NCBI GenBank assembly: GCA_001458075.1
Contig: LN899469.1
Coordinates: 2,676,022 to 2,740,021 of the forward strand
DNA: 64,000 nt
Reading direction: 5' to 3'
Origin: Idiomarinaceae bacterium HL-53
GTDB taxonomy: Bacteria > Pseudomonadota > Gammaproteobacteria > Enterobacterales > Alteromonadaceae
Shown here: one piece after another, positions 38,301 to 44,779 of the stretch
Position numbering within the stretch: position 1 is the stretch's first letter
Layout of the letters: each line of letters starts with the position of its first letter
Notes under the pieces: generated by a model
The model's database searches: none
What the model saw: only the letters and a program-made list of their open reading frames with translations
Told to the model about the DNA's origin: nothing
Program-made: the position numbers and the translations under genes

Positions 38301-40415
38301 AAACTCACTATAGGTCGCACTACAATCGACACCACAATCAATACCTGCGGGGCTACTGCTCACAGAGCCTTCGCCCTGAACTGTTACCGTTAAGTCATAG
38401 TTCGTTACCACCGACTCACGCACCAAGCGGGCGTAATGAGGGAAGAACGCTAAATCTTGGCCTGCGCCACCGAAGAAGAAATCGACAAACCAAGCATCCC
38501 CTTCAAGTGAGCCTTCGGTTGCTGACCAATGGAACGAAAAAACAGTAGTATTCGGGAATGCCTCTTGATTAATCGTCGGGATATCGAATGTGTCTTCTGG
38601 CGTGCCACAAGGGAAATCGTCACCATTCGAGTCGTAAGCGCCCGTACTCGAACAATACACTAAACTGCGCAGTTGGCTCACGCTGGGTAAACTAAAGCCA
38701 TTTGCGGCCGCCGCAACCGCCTCATCCCAAGGCAGCGACGTTGCATCGCCCAAACACGTCGTACCATTCCACGTTTGCCCAATAGAGCAACGTTGCCAAT
38801 CTAATCCAGTTTCCAAGTCACGAACAATATCACCGTCGCCAATCACTAAGTAACGGCTGTCGATGGTATCACCACCGCCACCGCCGTCCACTTGGTTAAA
38901 GGTTGCAGTCACGCTTTTTACAGCGTCCATGACCACAGTACAGGTGGTTTCCGTAGTGCTCGCACACCCTTCCCAGCCAGCAAACTCTGAGCCAGTGCCC
39001 GCCGTTGCCGTTAAAGTAACGGCCGCGCCTTCGTTGAAGTTTGCACTGCAACTTTCACCACAACTAATACCCGCTGGGTCACTTATCACACTTCCTTCAC
39101 CCGTGCCGGTTTTTACAACGGTTAATTCAGTGGGAGTAGCGGTGCTCTCGCGCACTAAACGTGCACTAAAATCTTGCGTTTTATCGCCCTCAGCAATAAC
39201 GCCTACATTAAAATAGGTATACCAAGCATCATTTGGGAACACGTCACCTACAGCATCCGCAGTCCAATAAAAGTCTGCCAGCGTATCGGGAAATGCCGCG
39301 ATATCTATCGTTGGCACGTCGTAAGTACCAAATACACCGCACTCTTCACCGTCTGCATTTGCATTGTATTGATCAATATTCGAGCAATACACAATGGTGC
39401 GCATTTGGTCACGTGTCGGCAGCACAAAGCCACCATCGGCCACTAAATTCACAGCATCGGCCCAAACATGGTAGGTGGCTGTGCCGTCACAGCCCGTGCC
39501 ATTCCAAGTTTGACCCACACTACAACGCTGCCATTCAAGGCCAGAAACTAAATCACGAACCACCGCACCACCTTCAATGGCTTGGTAGCGGTCGTTGATG
39601 GGGGTGGGTGATGCATCTTGAACTTCTTCAAAAGTCACAGTCACTGCTTTCGCAGCGTTCATGGCAACCGTACAGTTTTCATCTACAGAGGAATCACAGC
39701 CACTCCAACTTGAAAATTCAAACCCTTCAGCAGGTGCTGCTGTAAGCGTAACTTCAGTATCTAAGTCGAATTCATAAGAGCAGATTTCACCACAATTGAT
39801 ACCTGTAACATCGCTAGACACAGAACCCGAGCCATTTTTAGCTACAGAGAGTTCGAAAGTAGGCACCTCTACAACTCTTACAAAACGAACCATCAAACTG
39901 GCATACAAAGCATGACTGCCGGTAACGTCTCCAAAAAAAAAGTTAACGCCCATTGCTTGAGTAGTGTCGCTCTCATTAATCAAGGAAGACCAATAAGTAA
40001 ATGAAGAAGTATTGGGAAAGATCTCCGAATTCAACGTCGGTTGATCATAGGTTACGGTAGTGTCACATCTGTCATTAGTGCCATTAGAATCGTATTGACC
40101 GGTATTGGAGCAATATACAATCGAACGCAACTGCTCGATCGTAGGTAACGCAAAGCCCTCTGGTGCTTGCAATTCCGTTGCATCGCCATGTGTATATCTA
40201 GTGGCGTCCCCCACACACGTGGTACCGTTCCAAGATTGCCCCACGCTACAACGTTGCCACTCTAAATTTTCGACAACATCACGCACAATGCTGCCATCAC
40301 CGATTATTTGATAACGATGGCCTATAAGTTCTTGTGCTTGTGAGGGGGGAGAAAATGAAAGAAGAAGGAAAAAGCTAACGAGTAGGGTCTGAAAAGTGCA
40401 ACGAGCGTTTGTCAT
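32319..40415 (-). CDS. giant modular surface protein with C-terminal outer-membrane barrel
   Basis: A 2698-residue protein. A signal peptide (cleaved near PSQAQE) is followed by six copies of a unit made of a DUF1566-type domain (~150 residues, with WQRCSVGQTW and IVYCSNTGQYDSNG) and a divergent InlB-like repeat (GxxxGC, AxSVTATF), to about residue 1510. Then come a Listeria/Bacteroides repeat, cadherin-like domains, a thrombospondin type-3 calcium motif near 2063 (DSNGDGIPDN), a choice-of-anchor-like domain and two more cadherin-like repeats. Near 2465 a sorting-signal-like stretch appears (RGSWS, hydrophobic helix, arginines). A second hydrophobic segment and a ~190-residue OmpA/OmpW-like barrel ending LSLNFQF follow. 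It probably mediates adhesion. The C-terminal arrangement could be a fusion of two genes. Confidence 0.75.
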   Translation of the reverse strand: MTNARCTFQTLLVSFFLLLSFSPPSQAQELIGHRYQIIGDGSIVRDVVENLEWQRCSVGQSWNGTTCVGDATRYTHGDATELQAPEGFALPTIEQLRSIVYCSNTGQYDSNGTNDRCDTTVTYDQPTLNSEIFPNTSSFTYWSSLINESDTTQAMGVNFFFGDVTGSHALYASLMVRFVRVVEVPTFELSVAKNGSGSVSSDVTGINCGEICSYEFDLDTEVTLTAAPAEGFEFSSWSGCDSSVDENCTVAMNAAKAVTVTFEEVQDASPTPINDRYQAIEGGAVVRDLVSGLEWQRCSVGQTWNGTGCDGTATYHVWADAVNLVADGGFVLPTRDQMRTIVYCSNIDQYNANADGEECGVFGTYDVPTIDIAAFPDTLADFYWTADAVGDVFPNDAWYTYFNVGVIAEGDKTQDFSARLVRESTATPTELTVVKTGTGEGSVISDPAGISCGESCSANFNEGAAVTLTATAGTGSEFAGWEGCASTTETTCTVVMDAVKSVTATFNQVDGGGGGDTIDSRYLVIGDGDIVRDLETGLDWQRCSIGQTWNGTTCLGDATSLPWDEAVAAAANGFSLPSVSQLRSLVYCSSTGAYDSNGDDFPCGTPEDTFDIPTINQEAFPNTTVFSFHWSATEGSLEGDAWFVDFFFGGAGQDLAFFPHYARLVRESVVTNYDLTVTVQGEGSVSSSPAGIDCGVDCSATYSEFTQVTLTAAAAEGYEFSSWAGCTSETNSCTVTMDAAKSVTATFTEIVVAPPSSEAGYIIDNRYEVLEDTSTVLDLVTGHIWKRCAEGQTWDNATANCLSNPQGYTFPEALAQAEGTEFTIPTLGELRTIVYCGPERGYGVPDAVSPCLSEDPQPNINEEAFPNSADFVVPPYWTNTGSEGVYDRLDFWNGSEGTANQTVASAVRLVKSAPPVIYELSVLAAGDGSGAVISEPAGINCGETCTFEFESTLAMPLQVTLTATPTPGTNSKFVGWEGCTSDTNTCTVTMDAAKSVTARFEIDYPIEINSRYEIIVDGSIVRDKVTGDEWQRCSVGQTWSNGTCTDTENAQKFDWYAASALTAEEDFVLPTRDQLRQIIYCSNTGTYDSNGTDAACSSSFSGYDVPTINTTAFPNTPTRDFGLYWSATQNEVDSNQAWFASFVVGGIDVTDIEPVETNQAFARLVRAGEPNNFELSVSKEGPGTGAVVSVNANGGETGEIDCGETCLASFPGNSLVTLVAMPDAGMEFTEWAGCTAITAENACSVRIDELNQVTATFDIYFPVVPGEEIDGRYVVQDDPSLVLDKVTGLVWQRCSVGQTWENGGCAGDATSFSSGADARNVTAEGGFVAPSISHLATLVYCSTTNSYGIDLDSKECEIPSGNTQPTINTLAFPMTYIPNSDTPIYNYWSRDADPVIGGRTQSVNFQVAEIGSYSAGIAAVRLVKPVRFELTVARNGSGVVESTNSTDPFAESIACGVGSDAVCSSAFEKDSGVELTATPAVGYTFTGWSGCGEASLGTCTVTIDGAKTVTANFAVQVFTVTFLDYNDTVLKTQLVNYNNSATAPEAPNREGFVFIGWDKDFSAVISDLSIKAQYLALPVGEDLETTIDMRTEALLQPSISNAIDSTVLEIVASPLNGNVEVDGLAMIYTPYEDFSGTETFTYRVLNGEYGSDIYRVTVVVNFVNRAPIANDDVFIVNYNDEQTYALDVLANDEDPDGHSLGITVEPISNSIGTLNVIDGIVYFTSQPGSRFNGRFEFNYSIVDEYDGLDQATVIVVIRKESDDDAPYIEEPELLRVNATGLLTRIPLTPPLAYDVNSNPVTVTAVDPNNRFKPGRNTVNWRAVDSEGRESFVTQDVWVDPLISIERDKTVQIGSGVTTSVDVLVSLNGEAPEYPIEIDYEIENLFEQDQPSTVSKLEIISGTEARITHTVVNFGIPDEGGMSRVSLAGEGNFANRKRSDVSFTRETPIPMLDAVIRDYETKERVTTVEVDSPVQFSFITGSNFDPSQFEGTLKVILNQDSYDYGAFENQYEWLNDGYYPIYDTSLASSDPSSFGFELTLTERSGEQRVFVYSPEVRVVAALPELGSEDSNGDGIPDNIQGHKDSDGDGIPDYLDLNMPCNVIQQQVAQRNRYLVETEPGTCIRRGRVSMESESGAIQVQGTSVPGLVNEDQEYLNAGGVFDFTITNIGRAGNSAFVVLPQRGTLPSNAVYRKYINDAWQDFVIDENNAVYSALGEPGICPAVASSAWQPGLQEGHYCVQLKLEDGGPNDADGKVDGNIEDPGGLAVRDTGNIAPTASDLSLTLRWNLEHEIEVLGTASDEDGDPLRVIAATAALGEVTVIDQQFLLFVPPENFAGTSSIAYTVSDGEGGIGEGVITIEVVTNLPPVAETDFASTDDRTPIEIDVLANDFDEEGHYLSVVGASAQQGSVEVLGNQRIRYTPRVGFGGVDVITYTVEDELGAQASGRAEVSLAVVETIVINGKTSRGSWSMELMLLLALVWLYRQGLVRTVWRRGGGVALSLMFVGLLMVQPVAVAAGTGWGFEIGAGYGSTEKRRADIEAALPAGATLERYKYRDYAQFAQVDLRFAEGWTASVGYVDLGSGDMRVRVDTTMPEQAFVLAERELPVRGSGVTFGLQRQFAVSERWQLGAEVGVFDWLSKRRSVSSDGNRLGTREAGADMFYGVNMGYQFHEQTALKLRWRSYELDDALSTLTLSLNFQF
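35876..40325 (-). repeat. six tandem DUF1566 + InlB-like coding repeats
   Basis: Six in-frame copies of a ~245-residue unit, with copy starts near 40320, 39600, 38866, 38133, 37395 and 36612. Each begins with an RY-x-hydrophobic motif and WQRC/WKRC. Each contains a CSNTxxYDSNG-like cysteine motif and a PTIN..AFPNT motif, and ends in the GC..TxxCTVTMDAAKSVTATF strand. DNA identity is high enough in short tracts (around GTTTGACCCACACTACAACG) to permit recombination or copy-number change. Confidence 0.85.
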
Positions 40416-40708
40416 TGTTGTTGTGTCCTGCTGTGCTAAACCACACCATGGGGCGAGTACAAGCTAGGTTTACAAACAACAAACAGTTGCTTTTACCTTA
40501 CCCAAGGTAAATATCGCGTAAATATAATATACAATGTAAAAAATGCAACTATGATTATATATATACATTGTGTTGAAATTAGGTCAGGTTTTAACCTGAC
40601 CTGTGTGCTGACATGTTCCTCGATCGAGAAAGCCCAGATCTAGGAAGCCCGAATAAATAGGTCAGACTGAAGTCTGACCGAGAGCTGATAAAGGCAGTTC
40701 GACTGCCT
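40416..40708. other. intergenic region with two GGTCAG hairpins
   Basis: The stretch between fabV and the giant gene holds an A+T-rich promoter-like part (40500-40570) and two short perfect hairpins. These are AGGTCAGGTT/AACCTGACCT at 40581-40602 and GGTCAGACT/AGTCTGACC at 40660-40679. They share GGTCAG with the RAYT-associated REPs but differ in the rest of the stem, so they may be a related REP subfamily. A third hairpin, AAAGGCAGT-TCG-ACTGCCTTT (40690-40710), covers the fabV stop and may end fabV transcription. Confidence 0.6.
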
Positions 40709-41884
40709 TTACCAGCTCCGCACCGGGTCTACATCGGCTTCATAGTCAACGCCTTCGATACCGAAACCAAACAGGCGCAGGAAGTCTGCATGGTAGCCTT
40801 TATAATCAGCGAGTTGATGGAAGTTATCTTGGGTTACTTGGTTCCACAAACCTTCAATCACTGCCTGTGTGTTGTCATTGGTTTCCTTACCATCCATGCG
40901 TAACCGCCCAGCTTCATCAAGCTCAGGCGCATTCACATACAAGCCTTCTGTAAATAAGCGATAAGCCTGCTCAATACAGCCCTCATGCGTGCCATCTTCC
41001 TTCATTACTTTGTACATTAAGGAAATATATAAAGGCATTACCGGAATCGCAGAACTCGCTTGTGTTACGACTGCTTTTAAAGAGGAAACGTAAGCTTTCA
41101 TACCAAGCGATTGATAATCTGCACGAATCGCAGTCGCAGCACGATCGAGATCCTCCTTCGCTTTACCAATAGTGGCATGACCATAAATCGGCCAAGTTAA
41201 TTTCTTACCAATGTAGGTATAGGCGGTTGTTTGGCAATCTTGCGCCAACACACCTGCCGCTGCCAAGGCTTTAATCCAACGCTCCCAGTCTTCACCGCCC
41301 ATTACTTTCACGGTTTGACGAATCTCGTCTTCATTGGCAGGCTCTAAAGTAACGTCGTGAACCAAGTCTTTGTCGGTGTCGTAGGTTTTGGTGGTATACG
41401 TTTGACCAACCGGCTTCAGCGTGGAGCTGAATACTTGGTCACTTTCAGGATCTTTGCGCTTAGGAGAAGCCAAGCTATAAATCACCAAATCAACTTGGCC
41501 TAAATCCGCCTTAATCTTCTCAATCGTTTGTGCTTTCAAATCGTCAGAAAACGCGTCACCATTGATCGACTCTGCATACAAACCTGCAGCACGCGCTTTT
41601 TCGTGAAAAGCAGCGGTGTTGTACCAACCAGCCGTACCAGTTTTCTTCTCAGTAGGCTCTTTTTCAAAACAAACGCCAAGCGTTTGTGCGCCACTCCCAA
41701 AGGCAGCAGTAATGCGAGAGGCCAAACCATATCCAGTAGAGCACCCAATCACGAGCACGCGCTTGGGCCCGTTTACCGCAGGCTGCTTTTTTACAAAATC
41801 GATTTGCTCTTGAACGTTGGCGGCACACCCTTCCGGGTGTGCATTGGTGCAGATAAATCCACGAATACGAGGCTTAATAACCAT
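40709..41884 (-). CDS. fabV: FabV, NADH-dependent trans-2-enoyl-ACP reductase
   Basis: A 391-residue enoyl-ACP reductase that completes each fatty-acid elongation cycle. It begins with the diagnostic [20 protein letters not shown], has the nucleotide-binding [16 protein letters not shown], and shows the FabV active-site pattern with Tyr and downstream Lys-Lys in [21 protein letters not shown]. FabV is the triclosan-insensitive isozyme common in Vibrio, Pseudomonas and marine relatives. The gene appears monocistronic. Length matches the family. Confidence 0.95.
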   Translation of the reverse strand: MVIKPRIRGFICTNAHPEGCAANVQEQIDFVKKQPAVNGPKRVLVIGCSTGYGLASRITAAFGSGAQTLGVCFEKEPTEKKTGTAGWYNTAAFHEKARAAGLYAESINGDAFSDDLKAQTIEKIKADLGQVDLVIYSLASPKRKDPESDQVFSSTLKPVGQTYTTKTYDTDKDLVHDVTLEPANEDEIRQTVKVMGGEDWERWIKALAAAGVLAQDCQTTAYTYIGKKLTWPIYGHATIGKAKEDLDRAATAIRADYQSLGMKAYVSSLKAVVTQASSAIPVMPLYISLMYKVMKEDGTHEGCIEQAYRLFTEGLYVNAPELDEAGRLRMDGKETNDNTQAVIEGLWNQVTQDNFHQLADYKGYHADFLRLFGFGIEGVDYEADVDPVRSW

Positions 41885-41946
41885 AATTCCCTACTCTTTT
41901 GTTTGTTATTAAGCGCATTCTAACTTAACAAGCAGGGAATAACAGA

Positions 41947-42267
41947 TCAGATGACAGCTTGTTCACCGCCCATGCAATTTGGCGAGCGCCGCGCAGAACC
42001 ACTTCGTTCTTCCCATTCTTGCTCAGTGTAGGTGTGCAACGCGAGTGCGTGGACGCCATTCATAAATTCGTCTGCCAGCACCTTATTCACCTCTCGATGT
42101 CTCGCAATAAGTCGTTGTCCGTTGAACTTTGCAGACACAAGAACCACCTTAAAGTGAGATTCAGCACCCTTTCCAGAAGCATGCATGTGGCTTTCATTTT
42201 CAATCTCAAGATGTTCAGGATCGAACGCTTCAATTAGTTTTTGTTCAATGCGTGCGTAGGTCGACAT
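41947..42267 (-). CDS. bolA: BolA family protein
   Basis: A 106-residue BolA/IbaG-fold protein. It starts STYARIEQKLIEAFDPEHLEIENESHMHASG, with the conserved histidine region and KFNGQRLIARHREVNKVLADEF. BolA proteins partner with monothiol glutaredoxins in iron-sulfur trafficking and affect envelope and morphology genes. I take the ATG at 42267, which has AGGAG just upstream; the longer frame to 42342 lacks one. The C-terminal tail (SARRSPNCMGGEQAVI) is longer than minimal BolA. It is divergent from no gene and monocistronic. Confidence 0.92.
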   Translation of the reverse strand: MSTYARIEQKLIEAFDPEHLEIENESHMHASGKGAESHFKVVLVSAKFNGQRLIARHREVNKVLADEFMNGVHALALHTYTEQEWEERSGSARRSPNCMGGEQAVI

Positions 42268-42423
42268 GCTGCGCTCCTTTTCCTTTCGAATACACTCTAA
42301 TGATAGCCATTTTTGCCCGTGCGAGATCAGAAAATTTGTCAATAATTTCTAAGCATCGAAATCTTCGAAAGAAATATTTCCTACTGATATTTTAGGGCTG
42401 GTCGAAGTCCTAAGCTAAGCCCT

Positions 42424-42477
42424 GGAATTGGGGGGTCAGGAATTGGGGGGTCAGATCATTTTTTAATCTGACCCCAA
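42424..42477. repeat. REP-type hairpin with duplicated left arm, 3' of the toroid gene
   Basis: GGAATTGGGGGGTCAG occurs twice in a row (from 42424 and ~42440). The second copy continues as TCAGAT and pairs with ATCTGACCCCAAT at 42466-42478. The layout matches the REP at 10351-10396: a doubled left arm plus one right arm. The G run has grown to six here. Confidence 0.8.
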
Positions 42478-42479
42478 TC

Positions 42480-44219
42480 TTAAAACCGACTCCAAGCAAT
42501 GAATGCGGAGATCGAGTGCTGCACGTAATCGATACGAATGTGCCAATTACTGAAGCTGCTATGGAAGCCGCCTCGAGCACGCTCTGGATCGGCGAGATAC
42601 ATGAGCTTCTCATCCCACAATTGGTTCTGTAGCTGGAATTTAATACCGGCCTCACACGCCGATAAAATCTCGGCAACCTCGTCTTCTGCTCCTACCTTTC
42701 TTAAAAGATTTGCAGCTGCCATCATTCCCTCAACTCGACAAGCAGCGGGCGTAGTTCGCGGCGGGGAATACCAACCACCCGACCAGTCAGATATTTTTTT
42801 CTTCTCCGGCTCGAAAATACAACGTGGGTTGTCATACTGAGTTCGCAACATGGCCTCGACCAATTTACGACTGTGCTCAATAAACTGTTCCTCGGGAACC
42901 TCGTGATATACCTCGTTGATACCGTAAAGTAGCCAATGGTCGTGCTCTAACTCATCTAGCGTCTTTCCTAAATCTCTTACATTTATGAGCCAACGTGTAC
43001 ATTGCGCTGCGGCATCCTTCCAACGGGGATCTGGATCAACAGAAAACAGCTTCATCAATCCTAATATCGCCTCTCCAGGATAGTAATCAGATATGAACTC
43101 ACTAAGTTCTCCAGTCGCGAGATTCATCTTATGCCGGGTCAATTGCCCCTCTTCTGACTGATTTTCAACTATCCAATAAGCAAGCTCCCTGATCTTATTC
43201 AAAAGATCGTCGTTAGGCCTTAACTTGTAGTATTCAACGAGCGCAACGACGGCCAGTCCATTTCCTCCAAGCTTAGCAACATCATCTTCCACTACGACTG
43301 TTGCCTGAGAATTATCTCTTCTTAATGGGTCTGGTTGAATCTGAGCCAATAAGTAGTCAACGGCTCGGTCAATCGCACTTTCTACAAATGCACGCTCTCT
43401 ATCTGGAAAATCGGGGAGTAAATCTAACAAAGCCCAAGTCGTTCCCGCATGACGCACCATATTGTAATCGTCAACGTCAACATTCGGTCCGCTGCGATAC
43501 ATATATGCATAGCGACCATCTCCCTGTACTGCTTTCGCCAGATATCGAGCACCTGCCAAGGCTCTGTCTTTGGCAATTTGAGGCGTTAATGTGTAACTCT
43601 CTCGATGCCCCCGAACTAGCGCGAGTACGCCGCTCCATGAGAGATAAAAGCTTGCGCTAACAAAGCTCCAAGCTTCACGAGGTGCTCTTTCCTCATAGTC
43701 TGCTATTTGGGGTAAGCGATAGGACAGACAGCTAATCAGCTGTTCATAATCGATACCGCCACCACTCTTAACAAGTCGATAACGGAGGTTTTCCTCTGGT
43801 AGCCAAGCATTTTCAAACGTATCTAATGCAATACCTTGAAACGATGGTTCACCAACAAAACCTCGATTCCTTTTAAGTGATTTCATATCAACAGACCAAG
43901 CTTCGGAGACCAAATCTAGCTTAGCCGCTTTAATTTTAAACTTTGCAAGTGCTCGTGCTTTAATCAAAGCGCTGCGTGCGGTCTGTTCAACTCCCAAGCC
44001 CATAGAGTGAGCAACCACGTGCTGCCCCTCGAGATCTGACAACGTAATAAAGACAACCCGAACCTCTCCATCCGCTCGAAGTCCATGTGGGAACTCGTTA
44101 GCCACCGATGCAGAGGCAAAAAGTGGATTACTAGCGCCGAACAATTCTACTTTTAGCCAATTGGCCACTAGTTTTACATGCTCCCGAGTCAATCCATGTC
44201 CAAAATTCATTGTGCTCAT
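42480..44219 (-). CDS. unrecognised alpha/alpha-toroid-like enzyme of the polysaccharide locus
   Basis: A 579-residue protein with no signal peptide. Residues ~1-170 form an unassigned domain (GHGLTREHVKLVANWLK, LRADGEVRVVFITLSDLEG). From ~200 on, helices alternate with short motifs typical of (alpha/alpha)6 toroids: GDGRYAYMYRSG, YNMVRHAGTTWALLDL, KLGGNGLAVVALVEY, YYPGEAILGLMKL and DWSGGWYSP. Similar toroids occur in glucuronyl C5-epimerases, terpene-cyclase-like and glycoside-processing enzymes. I cannot choose among these. The gene follows the YjbE-like gene but is separated by an intrinsic terminator. The context suggests polymer modification. Confidence 0.6.
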   Translation of the reverse strand: MSTMNFGHGLTREHVKLVANWLKVELFGASNPLFASASVANEFPHGLRADGEVRVVFITLSDLEGQHVVAHSMGLGVEQTARSALIKARALAKFKIKAAKLDLVSEAWSVDMKSLKRNRGFVGEPSFQGIALDTFENAWLPEENLRYRLVKSGGGIDYEQLISCLSYRLPQIADYEERAPREAWSFVSASFYLSWSGVLALVRGHRESYTLTPQIAKDRALAGARYLAKAVQGDGRYAYMYRSGPNVDVDDYNMVRHAGTTWALLDLLPDFPDRERAFVESAIDRAVDYLLAQIQPDPLRRDNSQATVVVEDDVAKLGGNGLAVVALVEYYKLRPNDDLLNKIRELAYWIVENQSEEGQLTRHKMNLATGELSEFISDYYPGEAILGLMKLFSVDPDPRWKDAAAQCTRWLINVRDLGKTLDELEHDHWLLYGINEVYHEVPEEQFIEHSRKLVEAMLRTQYDNPRCIFEPEKKKISDWSGGWYSPPRTTPAACRVEGMMAAANLLRKVGAEDEVAEILSACEAGIKFQLQNQLWDEKLMYLADPERARGGFHSSFSNWHIRIDYVQHSISAFIAWSRF

Positions 44220-44248
44220 GTATTTTCCTGAATAACTGAATTCAATCT

Positions 44249-44274
44249 AAAAAAAAGGCCGCTAAAAAGCGGCC
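44249..44274 (-). terminator. intrinsic terminator after the YjbE-like gene
   Basis: GGCCGCT (44257-44263) and AGCGGCC (44268-44274) form a G+C-rich stem. On the minus strand it is followed by eight T residues (A run 44249-44256). It sits 20 bases past the YjbE-like stop, which would cut expression of the downstream toroid gene unless there is read-through. Confidence 0.88.
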
Positions 44275-44294
44275 CTTCCATACACACAAAACTG

Positions 44295-44639
44295 TTAGTT
44301 TGCTGTGGTAGTGGTAGTTGTTGTCGTGGTGGTGATCACTACAGTAGTCGTCGTCGTTGTTGGATCATCATCATCGTCATCATCATCGTCGTCATCGTCG
44401 TCATCTTCTGTAACAGCTGCGTTCTCTGCTGAATCAGCAGCCACAGTCACTAGAGTCAACGTACCCGCTGCTAAACCAGCTAACGTTGGCGCCGACAACG
44501 CTTGGTAATTTCTCGCAATCTCAACGACATTACCCAAGCTGTCTACAGCTCTCACTTCACCAGGAGTGTCCATCTGCGACATAGCTGGGCTTACCATTAC
44601 TCCCAGCGCCATCGCTATGGCTATTGAAATTTTCTTCAT
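44295..44639 (-). CDS. YjbE/GfcA-like exported protein with poly-Asp and poly-Thr tail
   Basis: A 114-residue exported protein (signal peptide ending SPAMS-Q). The tail holds 14 consecutive Asp and then Thr runs broken by VVI. Small threonine-rich exported proteins (YjbE, GfcA) accompany the YjbF-YjbG-YjbH exopolysaccharide genes in enterobacteria, and the position here matches. The Asp tract is not part of the enterobacterial YjbE that I recall and could bind calcium. I start at the ATG at 44639, which has AAGGAA upstream; the frame open to 44699 adds a non-signal extension. The repeats make length variation by slippage likely. Confidence 0.75.
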   Translation of the reverse strand: MKKISIAIAMALGVMVSPAMSQMDTPGEVRAVDSLGNVVEIARNYQALSAPTLAGLAAGTLTLVTVAADSAENAAVTEDDDDDDDDDDDDDDPTTTTTTVVITTTTTTTTTTAN

Positions 44640-44779
44640 AAATATTTCCTTTGTTTCGAAACTTACTAATTCTTTTAAGTGACAGCCCGCTAAAGCCATC
44701 TTGAGCTCAATGACCTAATCCAAATGGTCACTAATAAGCATCTAACTTTTCGATATAAATTGCAAGCACAATTTCTAAT

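Noticed and set aside
35876..40325. CRISPR-like regular repeats
   Set aside because: The spacing is ~735 bases and in frame; these are protein domain repeats, not a CRISPR array.
44305..44508. plus-strand frame coding a Val-rich and Ser-rich protein
   Set aside because: It is the antisense of the Asp/Thr tract of the YjbE-like gene and has no independent start signal or family resemblance.
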